A stretch of DNA of 64,000 bases. Origin: Trichoplusia ni (lineage: Eukaryota; Arthropoda; Insecta; Lepidoptera; Noctuidae). Made by a program: the position numbers and the translations under genes. Within the stretch, counting starts at the first letter, position 1. Every line of letters starts with the position of its first letter. Below the pieces are notes generated by a model. That model had not been told where the DNA came from and searched no databases. It worked only from the letters and a program-made list of their open reading frames with translations. Positions 14,831 through 27,600 of the stretch are shown piece by piece. The stretch spans positions 5,766,001 to 5,830,000 of the forward strand of contig NC_039491.1 of NCBI RefSeq assembly GCF_003590095.1, written 5' to 3'.

Positions 14831-17140
14831 CATCTCTAATGTTCAAGATGTGGTTTGGTTGCGAATTGTCGAGATTGTTACATTTTAAATGTAGAGCTGT
14901 ATTAATACTATGTTTAATTATAATATTATACATGAAGACCTTATCACGTAGGTAATTTATCTTGATCTAATAATTATTATATTATACATCAATATAAATT
15001 ACTTTATAATTATTTTCAACTATGTAATTAAAAACCATATTGTTTAATTATTTTTTTGTTTAATTATTGTCATTATTATAATTCACACTAGTCTTTGTTT
15101 CAAACATTTCTTTGTTGAGTCTAGAATAGAAATCAATGGACAATTTATTCTAGCGGAGCTTTCTACTTATTTCTTTATTTTCTATTTCTAAATTGGGAAT
15201 ATGGTATACCTTTTATTATCACAATCGTTAAAGACGTACTATAAAATGGAAATTATTCTGTTGTCATTTTACACAAGACATTTTCGTAAACATGTTAAAT
15301 CACATGACAGTGTTTGTGATGAGTCCCGACTCAGAATACAATCTTACCTCAATTCCGCTGACTCAATTCCAGTAATTCCCATTTCTAATGCAAGTAAAGT
15401 AGCGCCACATTTTCCATTGTCTCTTCTGTTTTGCTCTCGTCTTTCGCGTGTAATGCTATTTTAGATTCGTGATCTCTTAATAGTATTTGCTATTCCAATA
15501 CTTGCTACTGAATAAACCCGCTTAGAAAATCTTTGTCGAGAGATAAATTGCATTGTCGAGTTCAGGTTTTTTTTCTAATGTTTTTCTAATACATAAGTTT
15601 GTTTTAACTGGTTTCTGGTGAGTGGGGTGTTTTGTTGATTCCTAAGCTTGAAATAAATTGAATAAAACAATTTTATTATGCTCTAATTATTATGCAACAG
15701 AACCAGTGACTATAGACTATTTAGTCCTTTTTTTGCGTACCAGTATGGCAGAAATCACCTAATTGCTTGTCTATAGGGGAAAATATATCCAATTAAAAAT
15801 ACATTAACATTCACTATCTGTAGTCATTATATTCGTTATACGGGTTTGGAGGTGATAAAAAGAGATTGTTTATTCAGTTTTACTTCACGTTACTCAAGAT
15901 TCGTTAGTTTATTTGCACATAACAATTTGTACTGACAAATATCATCAACATTCAGTTATTCTGTAGTTAATTCAGTAAAATAAAATCGTATATGTTGATC
16001 CTAACAAAATTCTAATAGCTTAATTTCACATGTATTGACGCGATCTGAGTGAAAAATATAACAACCTTCTTCCACCGTGTTCGGATAATTAATACTGCAT
16101 CGAATACCTTAGGGTCCGTTGAACCCAGCATACAATGGATGTAATGGCACAACATGAGCCGACAGGCGTCTGCCTCACAAAGGCTTGGACTGTCACAGAC
16201 CGCCGCGGCTAACTAGGACCGCTGGATAGTAAGTAGATGGTAGATTCCATCAGGGTTGTATTGAAATTTATTATTGAAGACAAGGAAATGTTGAAGATTT
16301 TATTGGAAAATATTATGAACGTTAAATGTTGGAAAATATTTTTTTTTGGATGGAATAGAATATATTTCTTTAGCTAAATTTGTCATGTATATGCAGGTCA
16401 TTTCTATAATGATTAGTAGGTATTTTATCTTATATTTATATTTATTAAACGCCTTCAGTATTCAGTGTAGTACCTTTAGGTGATTCTCCTAAATGGAATA
16501 AACACATTTAAAGGGTACAAATATGAGTTAAGCTCTACTGGGCATTAAAAACTCACACAGACCTCAACGCAACCCAACACTTCAAAAATCTGAAAACAAA
16601 AATTTAATATTATTTAACATTAGTTGTTCTAGACTCCAGACATATACTTACAGCACGGCATCCGGGACCAGTTTTATGACAGAGCCTTAATGGTGACTCC
16701 TAGCCTGTCCGCATCTGTTCCCTTGATGAGCATAAATTACAGATTAAACCAGTATTTTACTGGCTATTATATTCATTTTATACTTTTATGTCCTGAGTGC
16801 ATCGTTTATAGATTTTTTGTGCACTTATTATCCGCTTTAACTGAATTCGTATGATGATGAGTGATTACTGGACAGACTGTACTAGCAAGTTGTATGTAGC
16901 GACAGGTTTCAGTTTTTTTTTTATGTAAAGTATGTACATAATGTATTATGTTCGCGTAGGTCGTAAAATTTGTATCTTCTCGCTTCTGCTGGTAAATACG
17001 AGATGTTCTTTGTTACGTTGCGCTATTAATTTTGATGTGTTCAAGAAAATATTGCTCATTCGTTTAAGTTAACTTTACCTTACCGAAACAGATAAAACTA
17101 TAGTTAGGAAATATGGTTAAAGTGAAGCTAAAATTGGCAC

Positions 17141-17194
17141 GAGAAAGGAGAGGCCTATGCCCAGCAGTGGGAGGCTAAAGGCTGTGGATGATGA
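17141..17194 (+). mobile_element. 3' tail fragment of a moth non-LTR element
   Basis: GAGGCCTATGCCCAGCAGTG followed by GGAGGCTAAAGGCTGTGGAT and a short GATGATGA end is the 3' terminus of a non-LTR family that I recall as very common in Lepidoptera. Only the tail is left; 5' truncation is normal for such insertions. An opposite-orientation relative is at 32.54-32.63 kb. Confidence 0.8.
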
Positions 17195-20100
17195 CAATTT
17201 ACCAATTTGGATATGACACGATTTCTTTTATAAAATAATACATAAACGTTAGAGTTCCTACTGCATCAGTAAAAATACGTTTTGTTAATGTTTCCATAAG
17301 TACCGTTTGTGCCAAGTTGTATCATGGAAAGGCTATGCAAAACGCGTCGCTAAAAGGCTTGCAACCAAGCGCAACCACAAACGCTGGACAGAATCTACAC
17401 CTATTTATTAACGAGCCGACAATTTAAAGCAAACTAGAAACTCATTTAGTGGCCATTACCTCGAACTAACTACCGGTAAGCAGATTAAAATGCATGCCAA
17501 AAGTTTAAATTTATGTACCGGACGCTCTCTTCAATTAAACTTGTTATAATGAAACTTTGGAAAAACTGAGTAAATTTCCACGGAGAGACGACGCAAATAA
17601 TTCCCAAGTTTTGCAATTTATACTCATTTTAAAGTTGAGTTCGATGGCGCAGACTTTTCACCAGTAACCCACGGACTGAATTGATTATTTTAACGCTTTC
17701 GGATCTTTTCAACTTGATAATTTCGTCTTCCTTGTTGTGTTCAAGTTTAATTTAAGCCGGTGACTTGTTCAGTAATCTGATATTTTAATGTAACGGTAAA
17801 ATATGTTTGATACTTCTTGAAGGTCCATTCGTTAACCCAAAGCGTCTTTAATTAATGAAAAACCTATGATTTGCTTACAAACAATTAATATAATACAAAC
17901 TCATTCAAGTTTAAAAAATATTTTTAACTGTCGTTTGTTTTTCACAATTGTGAGAAAATTGTCACACCTTCCTATCCCAACAATCATAACATGAATATAG
18001 GTACTACAACAACAAAAAGGTTACATCCTGTAACTTCGGTAAAATTAAAATAATTTATTATTCATTATGTAAACAATGGAACACAATGTTAATGATATTT
18101 AAACACGAAAAAACATTCTCATAAATACTTTTATAAAATTAACTTAACACACACGGTAATTAACATTTACATACGAGCCAACAATTTATTCAGTAACCAA
18201 TGCTCGTTGCTCAGTGATACCTGTGCTCGCATAGACAACTAATGCAATTCCACGAATAATCTCAAACAAAACGATAAAAGAATTCCCCGAATGCCATGTT
18301 CTGTTTCTATTACCTAACTTTTCGTTTGGTTGTTTTTCGTAAACATTCCAGCTGCCGTTGGCAAACCATTCAATGAACCCGTTTCTATGCTCTAAACGAC
18401 TGGTCGTGGTCTAAATATACCATTTAAATTCAAGAGCAGTTACTATGCCTTCTACTAAAGCATCATGAGCTATTTATTATTGTCTTTTATGGCGGTTCTT
18501 TGACTTAGTTCGCCCACTCTGCAATATTTTTAAGTTTTTCAGCCAGCAAAAGCTATTGAGTATTCTTTTTCGATGAAGATGCAACACGAGCGTGGGAAGC
18601 TTCAATAGTCAGCAGCACTCCGCTCGGATAGAGTTAATGAATTTCTTTAGTTGAGTATTCACAAAGCAATGGCATTCCGCAAGAGTTCATTTGAACAGCT
18701 TCCACGGGAAAATAAATAAAAATCGGCCGCATCAAATTGTACGGAGTTAGTTCGAAGCAAGGTCTCGCGAGCACTTTCTCATGCAAAAGTCGAACGGTTA
18801 CTTTAATTCTTAGCTCGAGCACTTGTCGGTTTTACGAGCGTGGAGCGATTTAATCCACTTAAAACGCAGAGCACAAACTCCAAGCCGACAAAGCTCTCAG
18901 CCGCTCTCATTTAAAAATGGAAATAAACCTTCGGCCATCTTTGACTCAATGCGACCGCTAGTGGAATTCTAAGTGCGATCTCCAATGATACAGCTTTGAT
19001 TTTTTACCTATTTGATAGATGGGCTTTAATTAAATTTATGTGATCATTTGTAAGAAGGATGAAGAGAACTTGCAAGGTACAGGATGTCTACTCATGCAAG
19101 TAACAGGAAACAGTAGACTAAATGTGACTGCCACATGCAAGACATTGAATTTCTGACGTTGACAATATTAAAGCTAGACCACCAGTGTCGAGAGCGGTAA
19201 TGTGTGTGTTGACAGATTGAGTGTTTGTTTTGACTAATCCTTAGAATTAGCTTATTTATACGAATTCATGAGAAACTATATTTCATCTCACAAACCACTT
19301 TCATCTAGTTTAACAATTTAATTTTAAATTAATTTCATTTTAGCATTTTATTTTTTCATTTTTCAGCTCAAGCTTTCACCGAAACCATATTTCCAATTAT
19401 CCAGTCTGATATTCAATTAATCTTAGTTTATATTAATACAAGTTATTCAAAAGCGTAAACGAGTTTTAAAAAGCGATTACCGGATAATTTCTTTTCTATC
19501 TTCTCCGAAGGAATTTCGAAAATTATCCGCCCTTAGTCCTCGTCTTTAGCTTTTCCTTCATAATGAAAGAGCTTCGCGGCGAGATTATTTTGACTTGTTT
19601 ATTTTACTCCTCATTGCCGCCGGTCATGGACACAACTTTTTATTTGCATTTGTTTTCATTTCATCTTTTTCCATGAATCGACATTGGTAAGGCACCTACC
19701 TAAGTACGATATAAAATAAGATTATAATTAAATTTAATATTCATATCTCGTATTATATCATTAATTACATCCCACATAATATTTTACCTGTATTTCCTGC
19801 TCAATTTACCTTAATGACTCTATATGGTTTTGTTTTTGTAAAAACTGATGGGTTTCCACTTTCCTTTCCATTTGAAGCTTAAGTACAAATCTTTGACTGA
19901 ACATTTTCACGCCGCCATTAGCGTTACAATTCATCCTGTGATTACCAACGAGATTTAAGACGATATTGGTTACGGAATTAACTTTAAAGCGGTTCTCATA
20001 TTAGCTTTAACGGGTTATTTGTTTGCTGTTTAGTTGTTAATTATTTCATAAACCATGCGTAGGTACTTATCGGGATCGTTTTACTAGTTTTAAAGAAAAC

Positions 20101-21398
20101 CGGCCTTAGTCATACGAGCCCCGAGTAAAAGTTTCATTCAGAAACCACTAAATTAAAATACCGAAGCATACTGAATTCCAGGAATGGTATCTCCTAACAT
20201 TTGTTTAACTTAATTTTGATAGCATGTAGTTGGTTCTGGTAACTTGTATTTGGTATTACAAAAGTACATTACCAAAACGCCACGAGCAGTCCTAAAACGA
20301 AACTCCTTAACCCGTACTCTTTACTCACCACTTCAGGTTACTGAAAGTCTTTAAACAAACAGGAAAGAAAAACATACATGTTGTTTTATGTCTTCGCAGA
20401 CGCATAAATTGTAAACAAAAATGTTTGCCATATACATTTCAATTTACGATCAAAACCAATCAAACAACAACAAATAACGTAATATCTTTAAACCTTTAAA
20501 TCTCTCTGACTTTAATTACTTCACTTTACGCCAATTTTCCCCTTTCTTGAGATTCAACGGAAATTGTGCGGAAAAGTCACTTTAGGTAAATAGGTCTAGG
20601 TACGTAATTACCTTTTTTCAATTTCGTTAATTATGCTGCGTCAGATTAATTTGGACATTGTTTGTCCTGAAATTGTCAGACGTAAAAGGACTCGGGAGAT
20701 AGTAAAATTCATATTCATAAGTGCCCATGTTTATATTTCGAGGACGATAATTAAAATTATTATTGTAGGTAGGTATATTCACTTGTCCAAATTGAAAACT
20801 TTGTTTAAGGAAATCCATTGTTGAATTTGAAACAGTTTTTTATAAGAGACGGGTTCATTTAAATAAATGTGTCGGTTTTTACTACCGATGCTATTTTATC
20901 ACGATTGATAAAGATCTGTACCACGCAAGTCATGCTACATGCATAATGTAAATAGGTGTATTGAGGATATTACAACACAGAGTTATCTGGTAACGATCTG
21001 GAATAACAATAAATATGGACGAACAAGGATCAGTCTGCACTATGACTGACAATTAGGTTGATTTTATTGGTTTCGTGGTAAGAAAATAAAATGAAACAGT
21101 ATCGACAGTTAGAGTACTTATAGCAAATAACCCTAGCGATATAACTTGTGAAATATTTTGTCGTAAAGTAAATCGTCTTTAATGTGTCTATTTTGCCTTC
21201 TCCTATGTATTGGAATCCTTATAACCTTTAGACGAGCCCTGTTCCTTCTTCTAACAACATGTATTTTCGATGCGAGGTCATCATTAATTGATACCAATCA
21301 TTTTGGCAAATGGTTATCAACGACCATGTGCTCAAATCAAGAATGTTTCCCATTGCTAATATTTTACCAATTGTTTATCAATATCGTTTCTTTCACAG

Positions 21399-21650
21399 GA
21401 TGGAGACCGAGGCTACCTGGAAGGTCTAGCATCCCGATACGCAGACCTGTTCTCCACACACTACGGCGACGTACTAGACCACCTTGAGGAGTTACGGAGA
21501 CACGAATGGGACGAGATGTCTCCAAGAATGAGGGTGCTTGGAGGCCCTGGAACACCTCAGACGCCACCTTCGGCAAGTCCTGGTTCCCTAGCTTTGAATA
21601 ACTTGACCACGTCGCATTCGCAGCCCATTTATGTGCCTGGAAAGTATTCG
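21399..21650 (+). CDS. SASH1-like exon A (first visible), residues 1-84
   Basis: The exon is 84 whole codons, entered in phase 0 after a TTTCACAG acceptor and leaving in phase 0 at TCG|GTGAGT. It starts DGDRGYLEGLASRYADLFST and continues into HYGDVLDHLEELRRHEWDEM. This resembles the N-terminal SASH1 segment that reads [20 protein letters not shown] in human. A Pro/Ser/Thr-rich linker follows (GTPQTPPSASPGS). An ATG overlaps the exon start in another frame but meets a stop within ten codons, so it is not the initiator; the true start must be in an upstream exon. Confidence 0.93.
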
Positions 21651-24600
21651 GTGAGTTGAATGAGCTTATCATTTGTTTTAAGGAATGCTCATCATCACGA
21701 AACATCGAGACAGTTCAATTCACAAACGTTGATCAGATTCAAGAGGCCTACCGCTACGACTTAAAGTAATTTTAGTGCAGTTATGGAAGCGAAATAAAGC
21801 TCTACATGGCTGAGAGCATCGTCTCTCTTCCACAATTGTGGTAATATTAATTTAAAAGCTGGTGGTTGGCACTCAGTAGTTCTAATTTTAGATTCTGTCT
21901 GTACTACCCCTTATCACAAGTAGACACCCACTAAACGGTCCTATAGTTTATTCTTAGCCTGGGAACACCATTAATCCTTGTAGTTAGATATGCAATGTAT
22001 TTTATTATATTATTTACATTTTTTTCTAGTTACTATCTAAATTGTGTACCATAATTATATTCTCTGCACGTCTTTATAATAGTACCTACCCGTAAATAAG
22101 ACTAACTAATTGTGATAACTATCAGAGTAATTACTTATTCGTATTAAAAATCTAATACTAATTCAAAAGGAGTAGACTTTTGATAGAAAGTCTGTTGGAC
22201 TTTGGATATAATGACGATCCCCGTAGAGGTTCACAGTCAAAACGGCATGAATAAATAATAAGATCATGTCATATAATCAGACTAAGCGGACCAACTTGTC
22301 GCTTTGTATAAAATTAGCCGGGAATATTGGACATCTAACTTTGTGACTGGTATATTTTTTTAATATAATTTATATTTTTTGTGAGAATACTGATAAGCCG
22401 GTAATAAGGCTTACCTTTAAAAGGCTCTGCGCTTCGGGATCAGGAGTGATATTACGAGTTATTATTTCAATACAATAATGTAACTGCTTTTGTGTGATTT
22501 AAAATTATGTAAATCCTTTCTCTCTACTTATATAATACATTTTATCTATTTTATGAATGAAAATAAAAGTATGAAATATTTTATATAAATTAATGAGAAA
22601 GATTAACAATGTGGTCTCTACCATAAAATAATAGCTAACATTAATATTATGGTAACTGTGTAGAGGTCTCGGTCTCCAGTCTTACCGCAAAGTCTGACTA
22701 TATTACAAAGAGCTTCTGAATATGCCAACTCTTTAGAATGCAGTATAAATGTAATAAAAACATACAAACTTCAGACTCAATTTTTAATTCAAAAATATTG
22801 AATAAGTTTGCAAGTGTTTTTATTTGACAGGTGCCATGAAAATAGTATTGTACTTTTTGTAACCTGACCTCTTTTGTCAACAGCCCTCCAGTTGCCTCAC
22901 AGAGAAAGAGGAGGACGAGATATACGGGTTCGGTTACGGCGTGTTCGGCAAACAGATGTTGCAACGTCAACAGCAACAGAAACAACTGCTGCTAGCGCAA
23001 CCGACTCAACCACTAATGCACAACCAACAACACAACTATCAAAGGTAAGAAGCTTTAAGGAATATATTCTTAGCTTCAATTTATTTCGAAGTTAAAAATG
23101 TACCCAACTCCACTTTATGTACCTACAAAACTTGTCAAAAGTTGAGCACCCAATATAATATTACCAAAGTCCAAAAAGTCATAAACGGATTGCAAGATCG
23201 AATCGATTGAAAATGGAATGCAGAACCTTTAAAGGTTTTGCGATTAATTTACATAGAATTCGCATTGACAAAATTACAAAAACATTTTTTACATCGACGG
23301 AATTTAGGCTTTCTCTTTATTTTGCGAATATTCGTTGATGACACAGTCTCATACAGTCAGGCTTTCGTTAACTTTCTAAAAAATTATTCAATGCTGTATA
23401 TTATACTGTTTTATTTAAGAAAAAACAACATAATCACAGACAAGTCACAATAAAACGTACGGCGTATAAGTAATGTAGGTCTTCTTTGTTGTGGTCAAAG
23501 AGGGAGCTTGGATTATAAAAGATGACGTTTATTTACTGCGGTGACGAGATCGTAGATTAACTTGCATTTGCTTACCCCTTACGACCACATTTACACAAAA
23601 GAGACTTTTCATCAAAGCTATGTAGATAACAGCACAAAAAAAAATAAACGTATAGTAAATAAAAGTTTTTAACGCACAAACGTAATAATATACAGCAGTG
23701 TGGGACCAAGCTACAAACAATCATAAGTATATATTTAAGAGATAACGAGCGCCCAGCTTGTTAAAAATCCAATTAACTCTATAATAAAATAAAATAAAAC
23801 CCTCGAACAGCGATCATTACAACAATAACTTGCAATCAAACCCTGTGAATGCCGACGTAAGCTGAAACGACTTTATCCTTATTCGAGTACGGAAATTCGC
23901 GGTCGGCTTACACGAAATGTTAACGATAACGAGAATAGCACGGGACGTAGTCATAAATTATTTGGACTTTAACAGGTGTACTCGTTAGATAAGCTTTTAC
24001 GTTGCATGTTTAAATGCTAATCTAAATTGAAATCAGACGTTCGATTGGCGACAGAAGCGGCCTCCGTGTTGAGAATAGGCGCTGATGCATAGTGGGAGAC
24101 GGAACTGCATTCTTCTTGAGGCACTGAATGTATAACAAGAGCTGTTGATATTTGAGAGAAAACAACAGGACATGAAAATGAAGTAGTCACTACAATTTTC
24201 TCTTCAAATAATTCTTACATCAAAAAAAGAAATAGGTACTTTTTATTATTTAAACAAAACCTTGTCGCCTCCTCAAATTAAAGTCCTCAAGCGACACAAC
24301 AGTCATTGCAATAAATATGAAAAAAGAAACTGACAAAAACAGCGAGTTCATTAAAATTCTTACGAAATCTTCAAAATTCAACACCCTCTTAACAACTGGC
24401 TTTCAATAACGTGTATAATGAAAACAAAATAAGTATTCACAACTGAAACAGTAGATAGTTCAACTCCGTATATTCTAACTAAGCACCCATTTCGAGAAGG
24501 ACGTAAACATACGTCAAACGGTTCACAGACTGGCAAGGCCAGAGTAAGTCCTCATTACAGCGGTGCCTGCTGTAAAATAAATTCAAATTAACCACTGATG

Positions 24601-27600
24601 GATGTGTCCGCTGTATGCTTGTACCAAGAAAGTTTGTGTAAAGAGCTTATTTAAATAAAGGATACTTTATTGCTAGTAGCTTGTGGGACAAAGATAAAGG
24701 GTTAAATTGTATAAAATTGCATTACATATCGTTTACACTTGGACTTAGATATGTGAGAATCATTCAATTAAGATTATCAAACTGCACGCCGTTAGTCTTC
24801 TTAAAAAATTTCATCTGTGAATCCATAAATAGTATTGTAAAAAATATAAGTAAAATTTTATTACGTTATTTCAAGCATATTCAAACTGCTTTTTAATTTA
24901 ACATATTATGGAAGACATATTAAAACACGTTAAATTACAAACCTCTATGATAAATTAAAAATGATTAAAATATGACGCGGGATAAAATATGTGCCATCAT
25001 AACAATTGCAATGCGAGCCGGTACTCTGATGAGCACATGTGCATGAAAACTCATTAAAATAGTAAAAGTAGGTCGAGTTATAGTTTTTCATAAAAAATCT
25101 CTCTCTGTCATGCTTATTCGGCAGACTTTAAGTTTGCATTAGTGGCACATTTAAAAAAGAGACTATAAAGCATTCTAGTGGCAAAAGAAGACCTTATTCC
25201 ATTTTGAAATATGCCTGGACTTACTGGTACCTCGTTTTTGTTTTAGAACAAACAACCATTGTAGTCTTTTTGTAGGCTCAATGAATTCGAATAAATACTC
25301 TTCCTGAAATGACGACGAGCTAAAAATGAAATGTTGTCTGTTGTTACTTTCCAATTGCAAATGAAGGAAACGGCATGAGGCGGCGAACAACAAAACCGAT
25401 TGACGTTTCACTATTCAGCATTAGCCAACCGAATAATTGAATAGTATTTTCATTTCACCCAGATTTAGGTTATTGTATTGTCGGCAAGAAGAAACATAGG
25501 TAATAAACGGGTTCACCAATAACGTGTGTTATATGGGCCATTCTATTAACATAAACACTTAAATAATACTTGAGCTGGGAATATTGAGAACTTTCTACTG
25601 GACTGGGCGGAGGTGTTCCCATAAATTTGTACTTGTACGGTCAGTAACAAAAGTCGGTTGAAATGAGATTTTCAAAACAACTGTTCGCAATCAAAGTAAG
25701 TCGCTGTTATGCTATCAGGTCACTATATAAGTTCGTCTTCTAATGTGTGTACTTGAATCATACTAAACCTCAAATCCAATAATAATTTTAATAAGCATTT
25801 TTCGAGGTGCTACTGCTGGAGAAAAGCCTCGCAATTTGCCTTCCATTTTCATCATTTTTCTGTCATTTTTGGTAATGAGTGCCCCTTAGTTGACTGAATC
25901 ATCAAACTGCCTTTGCCGCTGACCTTATTACATGTCACTGCAAATTATTGGACTTTGCAAATTGACTTCTGTTGCTGTCTGTGCTAAGGAAACCACGTCA
26001 GATCGCCCACACATTCAATCTAGCATGTCGTACAATGCTAATTAGATCTTAGCAGCACTAGTTTGCCTAATGAATTACTCGTAAAAGTGTTATTCGATTG
26101 CAAATAGAGATTATTTATGGTAATTCTATTTGAGTAGGTGTATGTTAATCGTTAATGTATACAGGATTATATAAGTATGTTGAGCTCTTAGTTGGTGTAA
26201 ATGAGATTTCTCGTTATAACAAATAATTTAATTAGTGCCTTTTCAAATTAGATTACTGAATTTCCTTTCTAACACTTAAGATTCGCACATTAAATCATCA
26301 TTCATTGGCCTAGCCTTTTCCCAACTATGTTGGGGTCGGCTACCAGTCCAACCGGTTTCAGCTAAGGACCAGTGTTTAACAAGGAGCGACTGCCTATCTG
26401 ACCTCCTTAACCCAGTTACCTGAGCAACACGATACCCCTTGGTTAGACTAGCTGTCAGACTTTTTCAAGCTTCTGACTACCTGTAACGACTGTCAAAGAT
26501 GTAGGAATAACAGCCGGGACCCACAATTTAACGTGCCTTCCGAAACACGGAGGAACTCGTTATGACAAAGATGGTCACCCATCTACGGACCAACCGCGGC
26601 AAGCATAGCTTAAACTGTGATCGAATCACTTATGCGGTTATAGCTTAGCCACAAGCTCCTCAATCGCACATTAAATCAATATTTGTAAAAAAAGAAGTTA
26701 TTTTGAAAACTAAGGTCATAATGATTCAAAAGCGTCTCAAATAAAGGACTATGTACCCTCCATAACTGAGAGTTTACTGCAAAAAGAAATACTTGTATCC
26801 AAGTAATAAGTAAAATGTGAATTTCAACTAATAGTTTACATGTATTGATTTCTAACCACGGCTTATACCTTATTCCGCACTGTACATCATAAATTCAACA
26901 AAACAATAATATATCATGGTTAGATTGACAGCTAGGGTGTCAAGTACCTATTTGAATGTGACTTATTGCTCCCATAAGTAAAGTGAAACTTGACCGATAT
27001 AGGACAGAGTTAACTGACGCGGTTTATCATCTTACATCGTTTAAACACGATCGCCAACTAGCTAATATCTTCAAGAATGTTATCCAATTTCTTCTTTAAC
27101 AAGAGTTTTAAAAGAATTTGATATAGAGCTATTATCTCCAAGTGTTTTATAGAAGCACTATTCTTTGACATAAAGCTCCCGTTAGAGCAATAAAATTGGA
27201 ATTGTTTTGCATATTTTCTTTACCTTTTATTGCACAATTGCATTCGCAGTAAAAGTAACGTTCAGTTCTTTATTATTTTAATTAACTAGGTGCACTAAAG
27301 TACTCGTTTTTTAAATTAATATTATGTCAGCTAATTTATCATTGTAAGGAACTTATCAATGAAATCAAAATTTATTTTTTCATTTTATACTAGCAATTAG
27401 AGAAAACTATATTGAAAAAACTATATACGTATTATGTAGTGTAAGTATCTACATTTTACATCAACGACATGTGTAAGTTTTTCGATTCCGATAAATAATG
27501 AAAGTAAACGGCATTCAGAACAGAACGAACGAGCAGTTTGTCAACCCTAGGGCTTAATGGACCGCGATAACTCATTTCTTAAGGGAAATGGATTGCAAGT

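Larger units (their letters stand above)
1..21398. other. Noncoding 5' flank or large first intron of the SASH1-like gene
   Basis: No reading frame here is long, domain-like and properly flanked by splice sites. The longest open stretch (121 codons, minus strand, 6182-6547) has no recognisable domain. The block ends in a good acceptor (pyrimidine-rich tract, then CAG) at 21398, so at least its right end is intron. The exon after it begins inside a conserved protein region, so one or more upstream coding exons must exist; I could not find them and infer they lie left of the window. Within the block I see a retroelement tail near 17.1 kb, a 16-bp hairpin at 13.3 kb, a paired 17-bp motif at 10.36 kb, and CpG-richer islands (about 10.28-10.88, 11.92-12.47 and 14.69-14.83 kb) that could be enhancers or alternative promoters. 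Confidence 0.7.

Noticed and set aside
16100..16260. Less AT-rich block with many CpG and GCC strings, suspected exon or transposon
   Set aside because: No open frame with splice sites and no repeat family I recognise; could not be supported.
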